Assembly: GCA_009789175.1 (NCBI GenBank)
Contig: CP046866.1
Location: forward strand, 2,356,001-2,420,000
Source of the DNA: Salinibaculum litoreum
Lineage (GTDB): Archaea > Halobacteriota > Halobacteria > Halobacteriales > Haloarculaceae
Length of the DNA stretch: 64,000 nt
Direction of reading: 5' to 3'
This document shows positions 47,374 to 55,598 of this stretch, in pieces. Position 1 is the stretch's first letter, and each line of letters opens with the position of its first letter. A program made the translations under genes and the position numbers. Under the pieces are notes generated by a model that saw only the letters and a program-made list of their open reading frames with translations, did no database searches and was not told where the DNA came from.

Positions 47374-48624
47374 ATGAACGCAGGCGACAGGGTCCGTGTG
47401 GACCGCGCACAGCAGACCTTCGAGGGTGTCTTGCTCCCCTCCTCGACGCCCGAGACGCTCGTAGTGAAACTCGACTCGGGGTACAACGTCGGCGTCGACC
47501 GCGGCGAGGCCGCCGTCGATGTCCTGGAATCGGATGTCTACGATGTCGAGGACGCACAGAGCGAAGGCGACTCACTCGTCGAGTTCGACGAGGACCTCCC
47601 GACCATCTCGCTCATCTCGACGGGCGGGACCATCGCCTCGACCGTCGACTACCGGACCGGGGCCGTCACGGCGCAGTTCGACGCCGAGGACGTGCTGCGG
47701 GCGGTGCCGGACCTCGCCGGGCTGGCGAACTACCGCGGGCGCGTGGTCGCGAACATCCTCTCGGAGAACATGACCACCGACGTGTGGCAGGAACTGGCCG
47801 GGGCCATCCACGAGGAAATCGAGGCCGGCGCGGACGGCGTCGTCGTCATGCACGGCACCGACACGATGCAGTTCACCGCCGCTGCCATGGCCTTCATGCT
47901 CGATACGCCGGTCCCAATCGTCTTCACCGGCAGCCAGCGCTCGGCGGACCGACCGTCCTCCGACAACGTGATGAACGCGGTCTGTGCCGTCGAGGCGGCC
48001 AAAAGCGACTGCGCGGAAGTCCTGCTCTGTATGCACGCAAGCGAGTCCGACGAGCAGTGCGCACTCCATCGCGGCACGCGCACCCGGAAGAATCATACCT
48101 CCCGCCGGGACGCCTTCGAGACCGTCGGCGCGAAACCGCTCGGTGTCGCCGACTACGAACCCGGCGAGACGCCCGAACTCTCCTTCCGGCGGGAGTACGA
48201 GGAGCGCGGAGCAACCGACCTCGCGCTGCACGACGCCCTCGAAACCGACGTGGAACTGGTGAAGTTCACCCCCGGGACCGGCCCCGAACGACTGGAGCGG
48301 GTTTCGGACGCCGCCGGCGTCGTCATCGAGGGGACGGGACTGGGCCACGTCAACACCGACTGGATTCCCGTCGTCGAGGAACTGACCGACGCGGGCACGC
48401 CCGTGGTGATGACCAGCCAGTGTATCGAGGGACGGGTCTGTGACCGCGTGTACGACACCGGCCGTGACCTGCTGGACGCCGGCGTCATCGAGGGCGAGGA
48501 CATCCTCCCCGGGACGGCGAAGGTGAAGCTGATGTGGGCACTGGAAAACACCGAGACCGTCGCCGAGACGATGGGTCGGAACCTCGCCGGCGAGATTCAA
48601 AACCGGTCGACGCCCTGGGAATGA
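47374..48624 (+). CDS. gatD: Glutamyl-tRNA(Gln) amidotransferase subunit D
   Basis: A 416-residue L-asparaginase-like subunit that frees ammonia from Gln or Asn for GatE, which turns Glu-tRNA(Gln) into Gln-tRNA(Gln). The N-terminal beta-barrel (residues 1-75) precedes the asparaginase core: ISLISTGGTIASTVDY with the nucleophile Thr, VVMHGTDTMQFTAAAMAFML (in part) with the Thr-Asp pair, FTGSQRSADRPSSDNVMNAV (in part) and VMTSQCIEGRV. GatE is elsewhere. It overlaps the GNAT gene by four bases. Confidence 0.95.
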   Translation: MNAGDRVRVDRAQQTFEGVLLPSSTPETLVVKLDSGYNVGVDRGEAAVDVLESDVYDVEDAQSEGDSLVEFDEDLPTISLISTGGTIASTVDYRTGAVTAQFDAEDVLRAVPDLAGLANYRGRVVANILSENMTTDVWQELAGAIHEEIEAGADGVVVMHGTDTMQFTAAAMAFMLDTPVPIVFTGSQRSADRPSSDNVMNAVCAVEAAKSDCAEVLLCMHASESDEQCALHRGTRTRKNHTSRRDAFETVGAKPLGVADYEPGETPELSFRREYEERGATDLALHDALETDVELVKFTPGTGPERLERVSDAAGVVIEGTGLGHVNTDWIPVVEELTDAGTPVVMTSQCIEGRVCDRVYDTGRDLLDAGVIEGEDILPGTAKVKLMWALENTETVAETMGRNLAGEIQNRSTPWE

Positions 48625-49532
48625 CCGACCGCGAGGTCCGGCAGGCACGGGCAGACGACCACGACGCAGTCGCCGGGTTCACCGACGACACCTGGAGCGA
48701 CCGCAACGTAGGGGATTACATCTCGGAGGTGTTCGAGGAGTGGGTGGAGACGGACGGCCCCAGCCAGCGAACGGCCGTCGTCGAGGTCGACGGTGAGGTT
48801 GCCGGCGTCTGTCAGACGCACCTGCTCACCGACGACGAGGCGTGGCTGCAGGGAATGCGGGTCCATCCCGACTACCGCGGGAGCGGCCACGGGCGCGCGC
48901 TGATGGCGTCGCTGTTCGAGTGGTGTCACGAGCGGGGCGCGAGCGTCGTCCGGAACATGGTCTTCGGGTGGAACGCCGCGGGGATGGGCCAGTCACGCGC
49001 GGTCGGCTTCGAGCCGGTTGCTTCCTGTCGGTGGGCGCGTCCCGACCCCGCGGCCGACGGGCCACGCCCCGACGGTGACTTCGAGACTGTCGACGACGTG
49101 ATTGCGGCCTGGCGGTTCTGGACACACAGCGAGACGCGGACGACGCTGAGCGGGCTAGCACTCGATACGGACGAGGCGTGGGCGCTGGCGGAACTGAGCC
49201 GGGACCGGCTGTGGACAATCGCCGCTGCCGGCCGGGTCTTCACCGTCGCCACCGACCGCACACGAGGGGTCGCCGCCCGCATCGGGACTCGCGAAAACGA
49301 GAGAGGGACAGTCGTCGACTACGCCGTCGGCGCGTGGGCCGATACGGACGCCGCGGTGGCGCTGTTCGACGCGATTCGGACGGACGCCGCCGAGGTGGGC
49401 GCGGACGCAACGCGGGTGTGGTTCCCCGACACCCCGCAGTTCACCTCGGATGTCGCCGTGGCACGGGCACAGCCCAGCGACGACACGGTACTGGTTTTCG
49501 CCGCCGACCTTACCCGACCTACCCACCGCTGA
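48621..49532 (+). CDS. GNAT family N-acetyltransferase
   Basis: A 303-residue protein. Residues 1-145 are a GNAT domain with the acetyl-CoA loop MRVHPDYRGSGHGRALM near residue 80. The C-terminal 150 residues (TLSGLALDTDEAWALAELSRDRL in part, and TRVWFPDTPQFTSDVAVARA in part) look like a second degenerate acyltransferase domain. The substrate is unknown. ATG 48621 overlaps the gatD stop (ATGA), so the two are coupled. Confidence 0.85.
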   Translation: MTDREVRQARADDHDAVAGFTDDTWSDRNVGDYISEVFEEWVETDGPSQRTAVVEVDGEVAGVCQTHLLTDDEAWLQGMRVHPDYRGSGHGRALMASLFEWCHERGASVVRNMVFGWNAAGMGQSRAVGFEPVASCRWARPDPAADGPRPDGDFETVDDVIAAWRFWTHSETRTTLSGLALDTDEAWALAELSRDRLWTIAAAGRVFTVATDRTRGVAARIGTRENERGTVVDYAVGAWADTDAAVALFDAIRTDAAEVGADATRVWFPDTPQFTSDVAVARAQPSDDTVLVFAADLTRPTHR

Positions 49533-49794
49533 CAGGCGGAAACAGCGCGAGTTCGGTATCCTCGTCGACGACCGTGTCCCAGCCATCGGTCTCGGCGAAG
49601 GGGTCGGCTCCGTCGACGAGCAGGCGAACGTGGTCGGAGAGTTGCTCGTCCTCATCAAGCACTTCGGCAGCGAGGTCAGGGTGGGTCTCCAGCAGGGCAT
49701 CGAAGGCCTCCCGGAGAGTCGCCTCCTCACGGTCGAGGGACACCTCGTCGGTGCCGGCAGCCTCAGAGAGGGTCGCGAACAGTCGCCAGTCCAT
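49519..49794 (-). CDS. samp1: Ubiquitin-like small modifier protein, SAMP1/MoaD type
   Basis: A 91-residue beta-grasp protein ending LFPPVSGG, the di-Gly terminus that is adenylated by UbaA and joined to target lysines (sampylation) or used as sulfur carrier in molybdopterin synthesis. MDWRLFATLSEAAG and the LREAFDALLETHPDL helix match Haloferax SAMP1 closely, as I remember that sequence. It overlaps the GNAT gene convergently by 14 bases. ATG 49794 gives the family start. Confidence 0.88.
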   Translation of the reverse strand: MDWRLFATLSEAAGTDEVSLDREEATLREAFDALLETHPDLAAEVLDEDEQLSDHVRLLVDGADPFAETDGWDTVVDEDTELALFPPVSGG

Positions 49795-49910
49795 ACTCGA
49801 CTCTGGGCCGTGCCAGCACAAAGAGGGTTCGCACTCGGAGGACGGCTGTCACGACACCAGCGACACGGATGCCGCCAAACAGTGAGGTGCGAGCAGTCCG
49901 TAGCGACTCT

Positions 49911-51191
49911 ATGAACGAGCATTCGGGCGACAGTGAGGGTCACGCAGACGAACGGGGCCGCGTGGGCGAGTCGTTCCGGTTCGCATACGACCCGCCGGTG
50001 CTTCGCTGTGGCCGCGGGGCGACAGCCAGTCTCGGCGAGGAACTGGCCGAACATGGCTACGAGCGGGCGCTGGTCGTCTGCGGGCAGACCGTCGGGTCGA
50101 CGCCGGCGGTCATCGACCCGGTGCGGGAGGGGCTGGGCGACAGGCTGGCCGGCGTCTTCGCCGGAACCACACCCGAAAAACGACTGTCGACGGCCGCCGA
50201 CGCCGTCGACGCGCTCCGCGAGGTGGCGGCCGACTGCATCGTCGCACTGGGTGGCGGGAGCAGTCTCGACGTAGCCAAGCAGACGAGTCTCCTCGCAGCG
50301 CGTGTCCGGGCAGCCAGGGCGGGGACGCGCCCAGGCGACATCTACGCGGCCGCAGGCGGCGAGTTCGAGCGGACGGGCACGCTCGCCGTCCCGGCGGACG
50401 GGCTGGTCCCCATCGTCGCGGTACCGACGACGCTTGCCGGGGCCGACATCTCGCAGGTCGCCGGCGTGACCGCGACACCGGCAGACGGCCTCGTGGAGAC
50501 GGCGACCGACGGCGGCATCTCCGACCCTGGATTGATGCCCAAGACGGTCGTCGCCGACCCCGGCCTCATCGAGACCACACCCGAGCGCGTGCTGGCAGCG
50601 TCGGCGATGAACGGCTTCGACAAGGGCGTCGAGACGCTGTACGCACGGACGGCGACGCCGGTCACCGACGCGACTGCAGTGCATGGGCTCTCACTGTTCC
50701 GGGACGGGCTGTTGGCATTCGGCGACGGGTCCCGCGAGGAGTGGGTCTTCAACGCCCTCGCGCGTGGGTGTCTGCTCGTCCAGTACGGCATCTCCCGGCC
50801 GGGTCCGGGGACGCTTTCGTTGGTTCACGCCTTCGGCCACGGGCTGACCCGGACAGCGCCTCTCCAGCAGGGCGTGGCCCACGCCGTCGTCGCACCCCAC
50901 GTCTTAGAGTACGTTTTCGAGCGTGTCGACGGCCGCCGGGACCTGCTGGCGGAAGCGTTCGGCGTGGCCAAGCGAGAGGACAGCGAGGACGTGGCCGAAG
51001 AGGTCATCGACGGGCTGCGGGAACTGCGAGACGCGCTCGGTTTGCCCGCGCGGTTACGCGACGTGGACGGTCCCGACCGGGAGGCGTTGCCCGAGGTGGC
51101 AAGCGCAGTTCTCGGCGATGGATTACTCCCGAACGGGCCCGTCGAGCCGACACAGGCGGACATCGAAACGATTCTCGACGCCGCGTGGTAG
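49911..51191 (+). CDS. Iron-containing alcohol dehydrogenase
   Basis: A 426-residue protein of the group III (iron) ADH family: ALVVCGQTVGSTP, the NAD loop VALGGGSSLDVAKQTSLLA (in part), VPTTLAGADISQVAGVT, KTVVADPGLIETTP, MNGFDKGVETLY and the metal-site HAFGHGLTRTAPLQQGVAHAVVAPHVLEY (in part), which has His pairs for the metal. The substrate is an alcohol, aldehyde or sugar acid; not resolvable here. ATG 49911 is preferred. Confidence 0.9.
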   Translation: MNEHSGDSEGHADERGRVGESFRFAYDPPVLRCGRGATASLGEELAEHGYERALVVCGQTVGSTPAVIDPVREGLGDRLAGVFAGTTPEKRLSTAADAVDALREVAADCIVALGGGSSLDVAKQTSLLAARVRAARAGTRPGDIYAAAGGEFERTGTLAVPADGLVPIVAVPTTLAGADISQVAGVTATPADGLVETATDGGISDPGLMPKTVVADPGLIETTPERVLAASAMNGFDKGVETLYARTATPVTDATAVHGLSLFRDGLLAFGDGSREEWVFNALARGCLLVQYGISRPGPGTLSLVHAFGHGLTRTAPLQQGVAHAVVAPHVLEYVFERVDGRRDLLAEAFGVAKREDSEDVAEEVIDGLRELRDALGLPARLRDVDGPDREALPEVASAVLGDGLLPNGPVEPTQADIETILDAAW

Positions 51192-51198
51192 CTACCTT

Positions 51199-51242
51199 TT
51201 GACAGCGAGAGAGTCCCGTCGTTCACGACGGGGAGGATGTCA
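51199..51242 (+). mobile_element. Probable solo right end of an IS200/IS605-type element
   Basis: CTTTTGACAGCGAGAGAGT, then the hairpin CCCGTCGT-tc-ACGACGGG (51215-51232), then GGAGGATGTCA. This order, TTGAC..GAGAGTCCC, a hairpin and a GGAGGATGTCA end, is how I remember the right ends of haloarchaeal IS200/IS605 (tnpB-carrying) elements, which also form the 3' part of the omega-like RNA. No tnpA or tnpB is left. The identification is from memory; the hairpin itself is certain. Confidence 0.6.
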
Positions 51243-52007
51243 TACAGAGGGCGTCGTCACGTGTTCGTGGGCGGCAGCGTGACAGCGCTGACAGAGCGTG
51301 ACCAGGTTGTCAACAGCGACGACGCCGCCGTGGTTCGGCGTCACGACGAAGTGAGCCTCCAGCGTGGCGCTACCGGTGTCGAAGTCCACGCCGCAGTTCC
51401 GGCAGGCGTGGCCGTCCCGCTCGAAGACGGCCTCCCGGAGCGTCTCCCAGGAGTCCACGTCGCCGGCGGTTCCCTCCTCGACGTCGTCGATGGCCGATTC
51501 GATAGTGAGGTCAGTTCCCGTCGTGATGATGACCGGGCCGTCGGGGTCGGTCGCAATCACGTCAAGCGGCCGCCAGCTTCCGACGACGACGCCGAAGGGC
51601 TGGTGTGGCCCGACCATCACCCATAGCCGCTCGCCGGTCTCGGTCGGCGTCTCCAGCAGTTCGTTCGTAATCAGGCGGGCGTGGTCGGCCCGAATCGGGT
51701 CACACAGCGGCTTGGTCGGACGCACCGTCACCGCCTCGGCCTCGGCCGGCTCGACGGCCACGACATCGACCTCGTTTCCGGGGTCGACGCCGGCGTTTTG
51801 CCGCGTGAAGCCATCGATGCGAACCACGTCCGACTCCACGTCGGTATCCTGTGTGTGATTGATAGTCACCAGCGTCCGGTCAGTTCCCTCGATGGCGACA
51901 GTGTCGCCGCGTTCGACGCCCAGTTCGTCCATCGCTCCCTCGTCGAGGTGGGCAACGGTCCGCCCCTTCGAGGAGTCGTATGCCTGTTCGACACGACGCG
52001 TGACCAT
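51240..52007 (-). CDS. Cdc48-type N-domain fused to an HNH endonuclease
   Basis: A 255-residue protein. Residues 6-97 read as the Cdc48/VAT double-psi barrel (SKGRTVAHLDEGAMDELGV, GDTVAIEG, VVRIDGFTRQNAGVDPGNEV), and 98-168 as its second N-subdomain, but no AAA+ ATPase follows. Residues 188-247 form an HNH nuclease domain with Cys202, Cys205, Cys239 and Cys242 as zinc ligands and His219-Asn234-His243. Cdc48 N-domains bind adaptors and substrates, so this may be a nuclease recruited like a Cdc48 client. The stop codon lies in the IS-like end. Confidence 0.82.
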   Translation of the reverse strand: MVTRRVEQAYDSSKGRTVAHLDEGAMDELGVERGDTVAIEGTDRTLVTINHTQDTDVESDVVRIDGFTRQNAGVDPGNEVDVVAVEPAEAEAVTVRPTKPLCDPIRADHARLITNELLETPTETGERLWVMVGPHQPFGVVVGSWRPLDVIATDPDGPVIITTGTDLTIESAIDDVEEGTAGDVDSWETLREAVFERDGHACRNCGVDFDTGSATLEAHFVVTPNHGGVVAVDNLVTLCQRCHAAAHEHVTTPSV

Positions 52008-52158
52008 GCGTCGACTTCGATAGCAGCCGGGAAAAGCGCGAGGGGTCGCGGTACGACAGGCCGGAACTGTGCCGGACAGGTAGCTCTCCCGCAGTAATGA
52101 TGGGGATGGGACTGCTGGGTGTACTCATGCGTGTCCACTGCAGGCGGAGGGGCTGGCT

Positions 52159-52737
52159 GTGAGCGAGCCGCGTCCGGACGGGGGACCAGCCACCGGCGAG
52201 CAGAGGCCGGACCTCGGCGACGCGATGGAGGAACTCGAAGAACTGGAGGGCATCGTCGACAGCCCCGAGGAACGCGAACAGGTCCGGGAAGCGATGCGAA
52301 CGCTACGGCACGCCCGCCCACAGCCGTTCGGTCGCCTGCGGGATAGCTTCGACTCGCGTGATGCCGGCGAGGCACTCGTCGGGAGCGTCCTGTTTGGCAT
52401 CCCGATGGTCGTCGAGGACGGCACCTTCGAGGCCGGAGCCTACATCGCGACGCGGCCACTGCATATCGCCCTGACAGCGACGCTGGGCCTGGCGCTCGTG
52501 TTGGGCATCCTCCGGGCCGTCGAGTTCGATAAAATCGAGGCGGACATGCTCTTTGGCGTGATACCGATTCGACTGGTCGGCATCCTCACGATTGCCGCCG
52601 TGACGGCCACCCTCCTGGTGACCGTCTGGGGCCGCGTCGACTGGGCCGACCCACAGGTCGCTGCCAGTCAGGTACTCGTGACGGCGGTCGTGATGGCCGT
52701 CGGCGCCTCGCTGGGCGACGTACTACCGGGGAGCTAG
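52159..52737 (+). CDS. DUF2391 (TIGR02587-type) membrane protein
   Basis: A 192-residue protein with an acidic helical N-terminus (MEELEELEGIVDSPEEREQ) and four membrane helices. ALVGSVLFGIPMVVEDGTFEAG and ILRAVEFDKIEADMLFGVIPIRLVG (in part) are family-like. Function unknown. GTG 52159 is chosen for the GGAGGGG Shine-Dalgarno about eight bases before it. Its stop touches the ZIP start, so the two are one operon. Confidence 0.82.
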   Translation: MSEPRPDGGPATGEQRPDLGDAMEELEELEGIVDSPEEREQVREAMRTLRHARPQPFGRLRDSFDSRDAGEALVGSVLFGIPMVVEDGTFEAGAYIATRPLHIALTATLGLALVLGILRAVEFDKIEADMLFGVIPIRLVGILTIAAVTATLLVTVWGRVDWADPQVAASQVLVTAVVMAVGASLGDVLPGS

Positions 52738-53568
52738 ATGCTCGCAGACACCTTCGTCGACATCGTCGGAACCGACCCGCTCGTCCAGGGGCTTGCCGGC
52801 GGTATCGTCATCGCGGCCATGAACCTCTTCGGTGCGTCGCTGGTGCTGGTCTGGCGCGACCCCAGCGAGCGCGCGCTGGATGGGGCACTCGGCTTTGCGG
52901 CGGGTATCATGCTCGCAGCCAGTTTCACGAGTCTCATCCTGCCGGGAATCGAGGCGACGCCGGGGGGCAGTCCGCTGCCGGTCCTGACCGGCGTCTTGCT
53001 CGGCGTTGCCTTTCTCGACCGAGCAGACGTACTCGTGCCCCACGCCCACTACCTGCTGACCGGCCGCCGACGGAGTGATGCCGCCCACCCGCCGGAGTCG
53101 TTGCCCGTTGCCGACGAGCGACTTGCATCGCTCGTGTTGTTCGTGCTGGCGATTACGCTTCACAACATGCCCGAGGGGCTGTCCGTCGGCGTCGGCTTCG
53201 GGTCGGGGGACATGACAAACGCCGTGGCGCTGATGCTGGCTATCGGCATCCAGAACATCCCGGAGGGGCTTGCCGTCTCGGTGGCAGCGATCAACGCCGG
53301 ACTCGACCGGCGGGCCTACGCCGCCTTCGCGGGCATCCGCGCGGGCGTCGTCGAGATACCGCTTGCCGTATTCGGAGCCGTCGCCGTCTCTTTTGCCGCT
53401 GGCGTCTTACCCTACGCGATGGGCTTTGCAGCGGGGGCGATGCTCTTTGTCATCAGCGACGAAATCATCCCGGAGACGCACACTCGCGGCTACGAGCGGG
53501 TCGCGACACTCGGGACGATGCTGGGCATCGTCGTCATGCTGTATCTGGACGTGGCGCTTGCGGCCTGA
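52738..53568 (+). CDS. ZIP family metal transporter
   Basis: A 276-residue carrier with about eight helices. The metal-path helices carry LAITLHNMPEGLSVGVGFG and AIGIQNIPEGLAVSVA, with the His-Asn-x-Pro-Glu-Gly signature, and a His-containing loop (VPHAHYLLTGRRRSD). ZIP proteins bring Zn, Fe or Mn into the cell. The start codon follows the DUF2391 stop directly. Confidence 0.93.
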   Translation: MLADTFVDIVGTDPLVQGLAGGIVIAAMNLFGASLVLVWRDPSERALDGALGFAAGIMLAASFTSLILPGIEATPGGSPLPVLTGVLLGVAFLDRADVLVPHAHYLLTGRRRSDAAHPPESLPVADERLASLVLFVLAITLHNMPEGLSVGVGFGSGDMTNAVALMLAIGIQNIPEGLAVSVAAINAGLDRRAYAAFAGIRAGVVEIPLAVFGAVAVSFAAGVLPYAMGFAAGAMLFVISDEIIPETHTRGYERVATLGTMLGIVVMLYLDVALAA

Positions 53569-53660
53569 GTGGCGGCGGAACCGACAGCGAGCGGGCGGAG
53601 GGGGACGAGGTAGCGGCAAACCACACGGTTTTCAAGCCTGGGCCTCTCATGTATAGACGT

Positions 53661-53834
53661 ATGGGCTTTGGGAGCTACGATGAATCCGAACAGAAGGACC
53701 AGGATGCGGGAGACATGGACGACAACGACGGCGTTGCCGTTCATGAGAACACACACGACGGCGACGTTTCCTTCGAGTCCGATGCCTCGCAGGAAGAGTT
53801 GCTCGACAAACTGGACGACATGAAAGGTCAGTAG
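53661..53834 (+). CDS. DUF5786-like small acidic protein
   Basis: A 57-residue protein: MGFGSYDESEQKDQD, an acidic middle and a C-terminal helix SQEELLDKLDDMKGQ. The start and end match a small haloarchaeal family (DUF5786) of unknown function. ATG 53661 is chosen over an in-frame ATG 12 bases earlier. It overlaps the convergent Cys-rich gene by seven bases. Confidence 0.8.
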   Translation: MGFGSYDESEQKDQDAGDMDDNDGVAVHENTHDGDVSFESDASQEELLDKLDDMKGQ

Positions 53835-54124
53835 GGCCAGTTGGGGTCCCGCGACTCGCCGGGGCCCGGATTGCGCGTCCCTTCGACGTGCTGTTCCGAA
53901 ACGGCGCCGACTTCCTCGAAATTTTCACGTGCCTGTGACAGTGACACCTTATTCGCCTCGCTGACGTACTCGGTATCAGTGAACTGTATCGGGTCGTCCG
54001 TCCAGTTACAGATGGGACACCGCTCGTAGGACCCCGGCGTCCCCTCCGGCAGCGTCAGATATCCACAGCACGGACAGTAGCCCAGTTCTCGTGCCGCTGG
54101 ATTGCCTGGTGTCTCCGTGGACAT
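53828..54124 (-). CDS. CPCC family Cys-rich zinc-ribbon protein
   Basis: A 98-residue protein with YCPCCGYLTLPE and ERCPICNWTDDPIQF, the CPCC domain (PF14206 type): CxCC and CxxC presumed to bind zinc, followed by a helical ANKVSLSQARENFEEVG. Function unknown; it also occurs in bacterial toxin-immunity contexts. ATG 54124 is preferred. Confidence 0.8.
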   Translation of the reverse strand: MSTETPGNPAARELGYCPCCGYLTLPEGTPGSYERCPICNWTDDPIQFTDTEYVSEANKVSLSQARENFEEVGAVSEQHVEGTRNPGPGESRDPNWPY

Positions 54125-54551
54125 GGCATGGTCTATGTGACCATAGTACATATGAATGCAGGACCGTTCAACCAGTTCCCGGATGCGAACGACGTGCACC
54201 AAGAATATGAAATTGTTGCCGGATGCCTCTCTGCTCGGTCAGCGCTATCCATCTATGTCGCCTGGTAACTTGGTACATGGAACAGTTCGACGGGGCACTG
54301 CCGGCAGCGGGTCGCTGCTGTCAGACACTGGGTTCAGGAAGGTCCACGCCTGGCCCTGAGGGGCGAAACGGACATCAGACAGTGCTATCAGTCCAACAGT
54401 GCCGCGGACGCACGCGTCTGGACATCTCGTCCGGGATTCGGCGGCGGACATGTCGTCGGAGATAGGGGAACTGGTTGCCGCTACACGGGAGTGCGGGTAG
54501 CGCTTACAGGTGAAGGCGTACTTAAGTGGGATAGGGTTGTATGGGGGAGTG
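54125..54551. other. Gene-free stretch
   Basis: About 430 bases with no convincing gene on either strand. Its short frames lack acidic, haloarchaeal composition. It ends in the promoter of the micro-ORF operon (CTTAAG at 54521-54526). It could be the decayed remains of a gene; I see no recognisable fragment. Confidence 0.6.
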
Positions 54552-54638
54552 ATGGTAGACAGCTACGTACTGGTCGATGGCGCTGTGTCAGCGCCGGGAG
54601 GCCGGTACGGCACCAAAACGGAGGAGAGAACGATATGA
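54552..54638 (+). CDS. 28-residue leader micro-ORF
   Basis: A short ORF, MVDSYVLVDGAVSAPGG to RTI, whose stop overlaps the start of the 40-residue ORF as ATGA. A TTAA box at 54522-54525 lies about 27 bases before the ATG, so it would be the first codon of a leaderless transcript. A perfect hairpin, GGCGCTG-tgt-CAGCGCC (54579-54595), lies inside it. It could be translated for its own sake or serve as an attenuating leader; both are inference. Confidence 0.5.
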   Translation: MVDSYVLVDGAVSAPGGRYGTKTEERTI

Positions 54639-54757
54639 CGTCGACACCCACACAGAACGAGGAAGCGGCGACAGACCACCTTGACGATGTCGAGGACGGG
54701 TGTGGCTGTGCGGAAGTCTGGGAGCACCTCTCCGAACAGCGCGCGGATGACGATTAG
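54635..54757 (+). CDS. 40-residue protein with a Cys-Gly-Cys motif
   Basis: MTSTPTQNEEAATDHLDD, then VEDGCGCAEVWEHLSEQR and an Asp tail. A GGAGG lies about 10 bases before the ATG, and the ORF is coupled to the 28-residue ORF. Only two cysteines are present, so any metal site would need a dimer. It precedes the ParB-HTH-like gene by 33 bases and is probably cotranscribed. Confidence 0.65.
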   Translation: MTSTPTQNEEAATDHLDDVEDGCGCAEVWEHLSEQRADDD

Positions 54758-54790
54758 GGTTTTTGGTCGTTCCCTACCTACTGTGAGACA

Positions 54791-55468
54791 ATGAGTGACC
54801 ACGGGGATGAGCAACCCCCGCCGACGGACCGAGAGTCCCCAGTCGGAACGCCAGTCATCCGCGGAGACCCGTCGCTTACTGGCGAGCACGCCGAGCGGGC
54901 AGTCGAGTTCAACCCCGAGGACCCAGAGAGTCTGGAACTCGCTGCGGAGACAGTCGCTGCATTCTCCGAGAACACCGCCGGGGCCGACGACAACGTCTTG
55001 ATGTTGCGCGGCGCGGCAGCCTGTGCTGCGCTCGTCCGCGGCGAGGGGTCGTACAAGGCCGCAGCAGAGCGCGCTGGCGGTGAGGTGACCGTCTCCTTCA
55101 TCAGGAAATGGTCGCGGGTCCACGACCTGCCACAGTCGATTCGCCGCCACGTCGCGCGCGGCGAGATTGCCCCCACCGCTGCGAAACACATCGCTCGCAT
55201 CTCCGGGGAGGCCCGCCTGCATCTGGCGTGGGCCGTCCTGGACCACGACCTGACGGTCCGACAGGTCCGCTCGACCGCCAGCGCCGTCAACGACGGTACA
55301 TCCGTCGAGACAGCGCTGGCCCGTGCAGGCATCACACTCGGCGAATTGGAGTTGCAGCTTCCACCCGACATCTACTGTAAACTCCGGCGGGAGGCCTCAC
55401 TGGCCGATAGCCAGCCCGGTGACCTCGTCGCCGAGGCGCTGTCAGAGTGGTTCGAGACAGATGACTAG
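54791..55468 (+). CDS. DUF7119-like protein with a ParB-type HTH core
   Basis: A 225-residue protein. Residues 85-175 (YKAAAERAGGEVTVSFIRKW, VHDLPQSIRRHVARGEIAPTAAKHIARI, ARLHLAWAVLDHDLTVRQVR; each in part) follow the ParB/KorB central helix-turn-helix: a recognition helix, then LPxxIRxxVxxGxIxPxxA. The ParB N-terminal CTPase motif (GERR) is missing. The end, LPPDIYCKLRREASLADSQPGDLVAEAL (in part), looks like a ribbon-helix or dimerisation piece. It is likely a DNA-binding protein with an unknown site. Confidence 0.75.
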   Translation: MSDHGDEQPPPTDRESPVGTPVIRGDPSLTGEHAERAVEFNPEDPESLELAAETVAAFSENTAGADDNVLMLRGAAACAALVRGEGSYKAAAERAGGEVTVSFIRKWSRVHDLPQSIRRHVARGEIAPTAAKHIARISGEARLHLAWAVLDHDLTVRQVRSTASAVNDGTSVETALARAGITLGELELQLPPDIYCKLRREASLADSQPGDLVAEALSEWFETDD

Positions 55469-55598
55469 TGTGTCGGTGGCCGGTGAGCGGATAACGATAG
55501 ACTGAGCATCATATTCGCCATACAGGAGTGGATTGCGTCGGGCTGCTCGCCAAGCTAAAGCATAATCTTTAGAACAGTCGAGCCCCCTCATAGAGATA

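Noticed and set aside
54125-54551. Transposase remnant before the micro-ORF operon
   Set aside because: I looked for transposase-like DDE or HUH fragments in all frames and found none that I could support.
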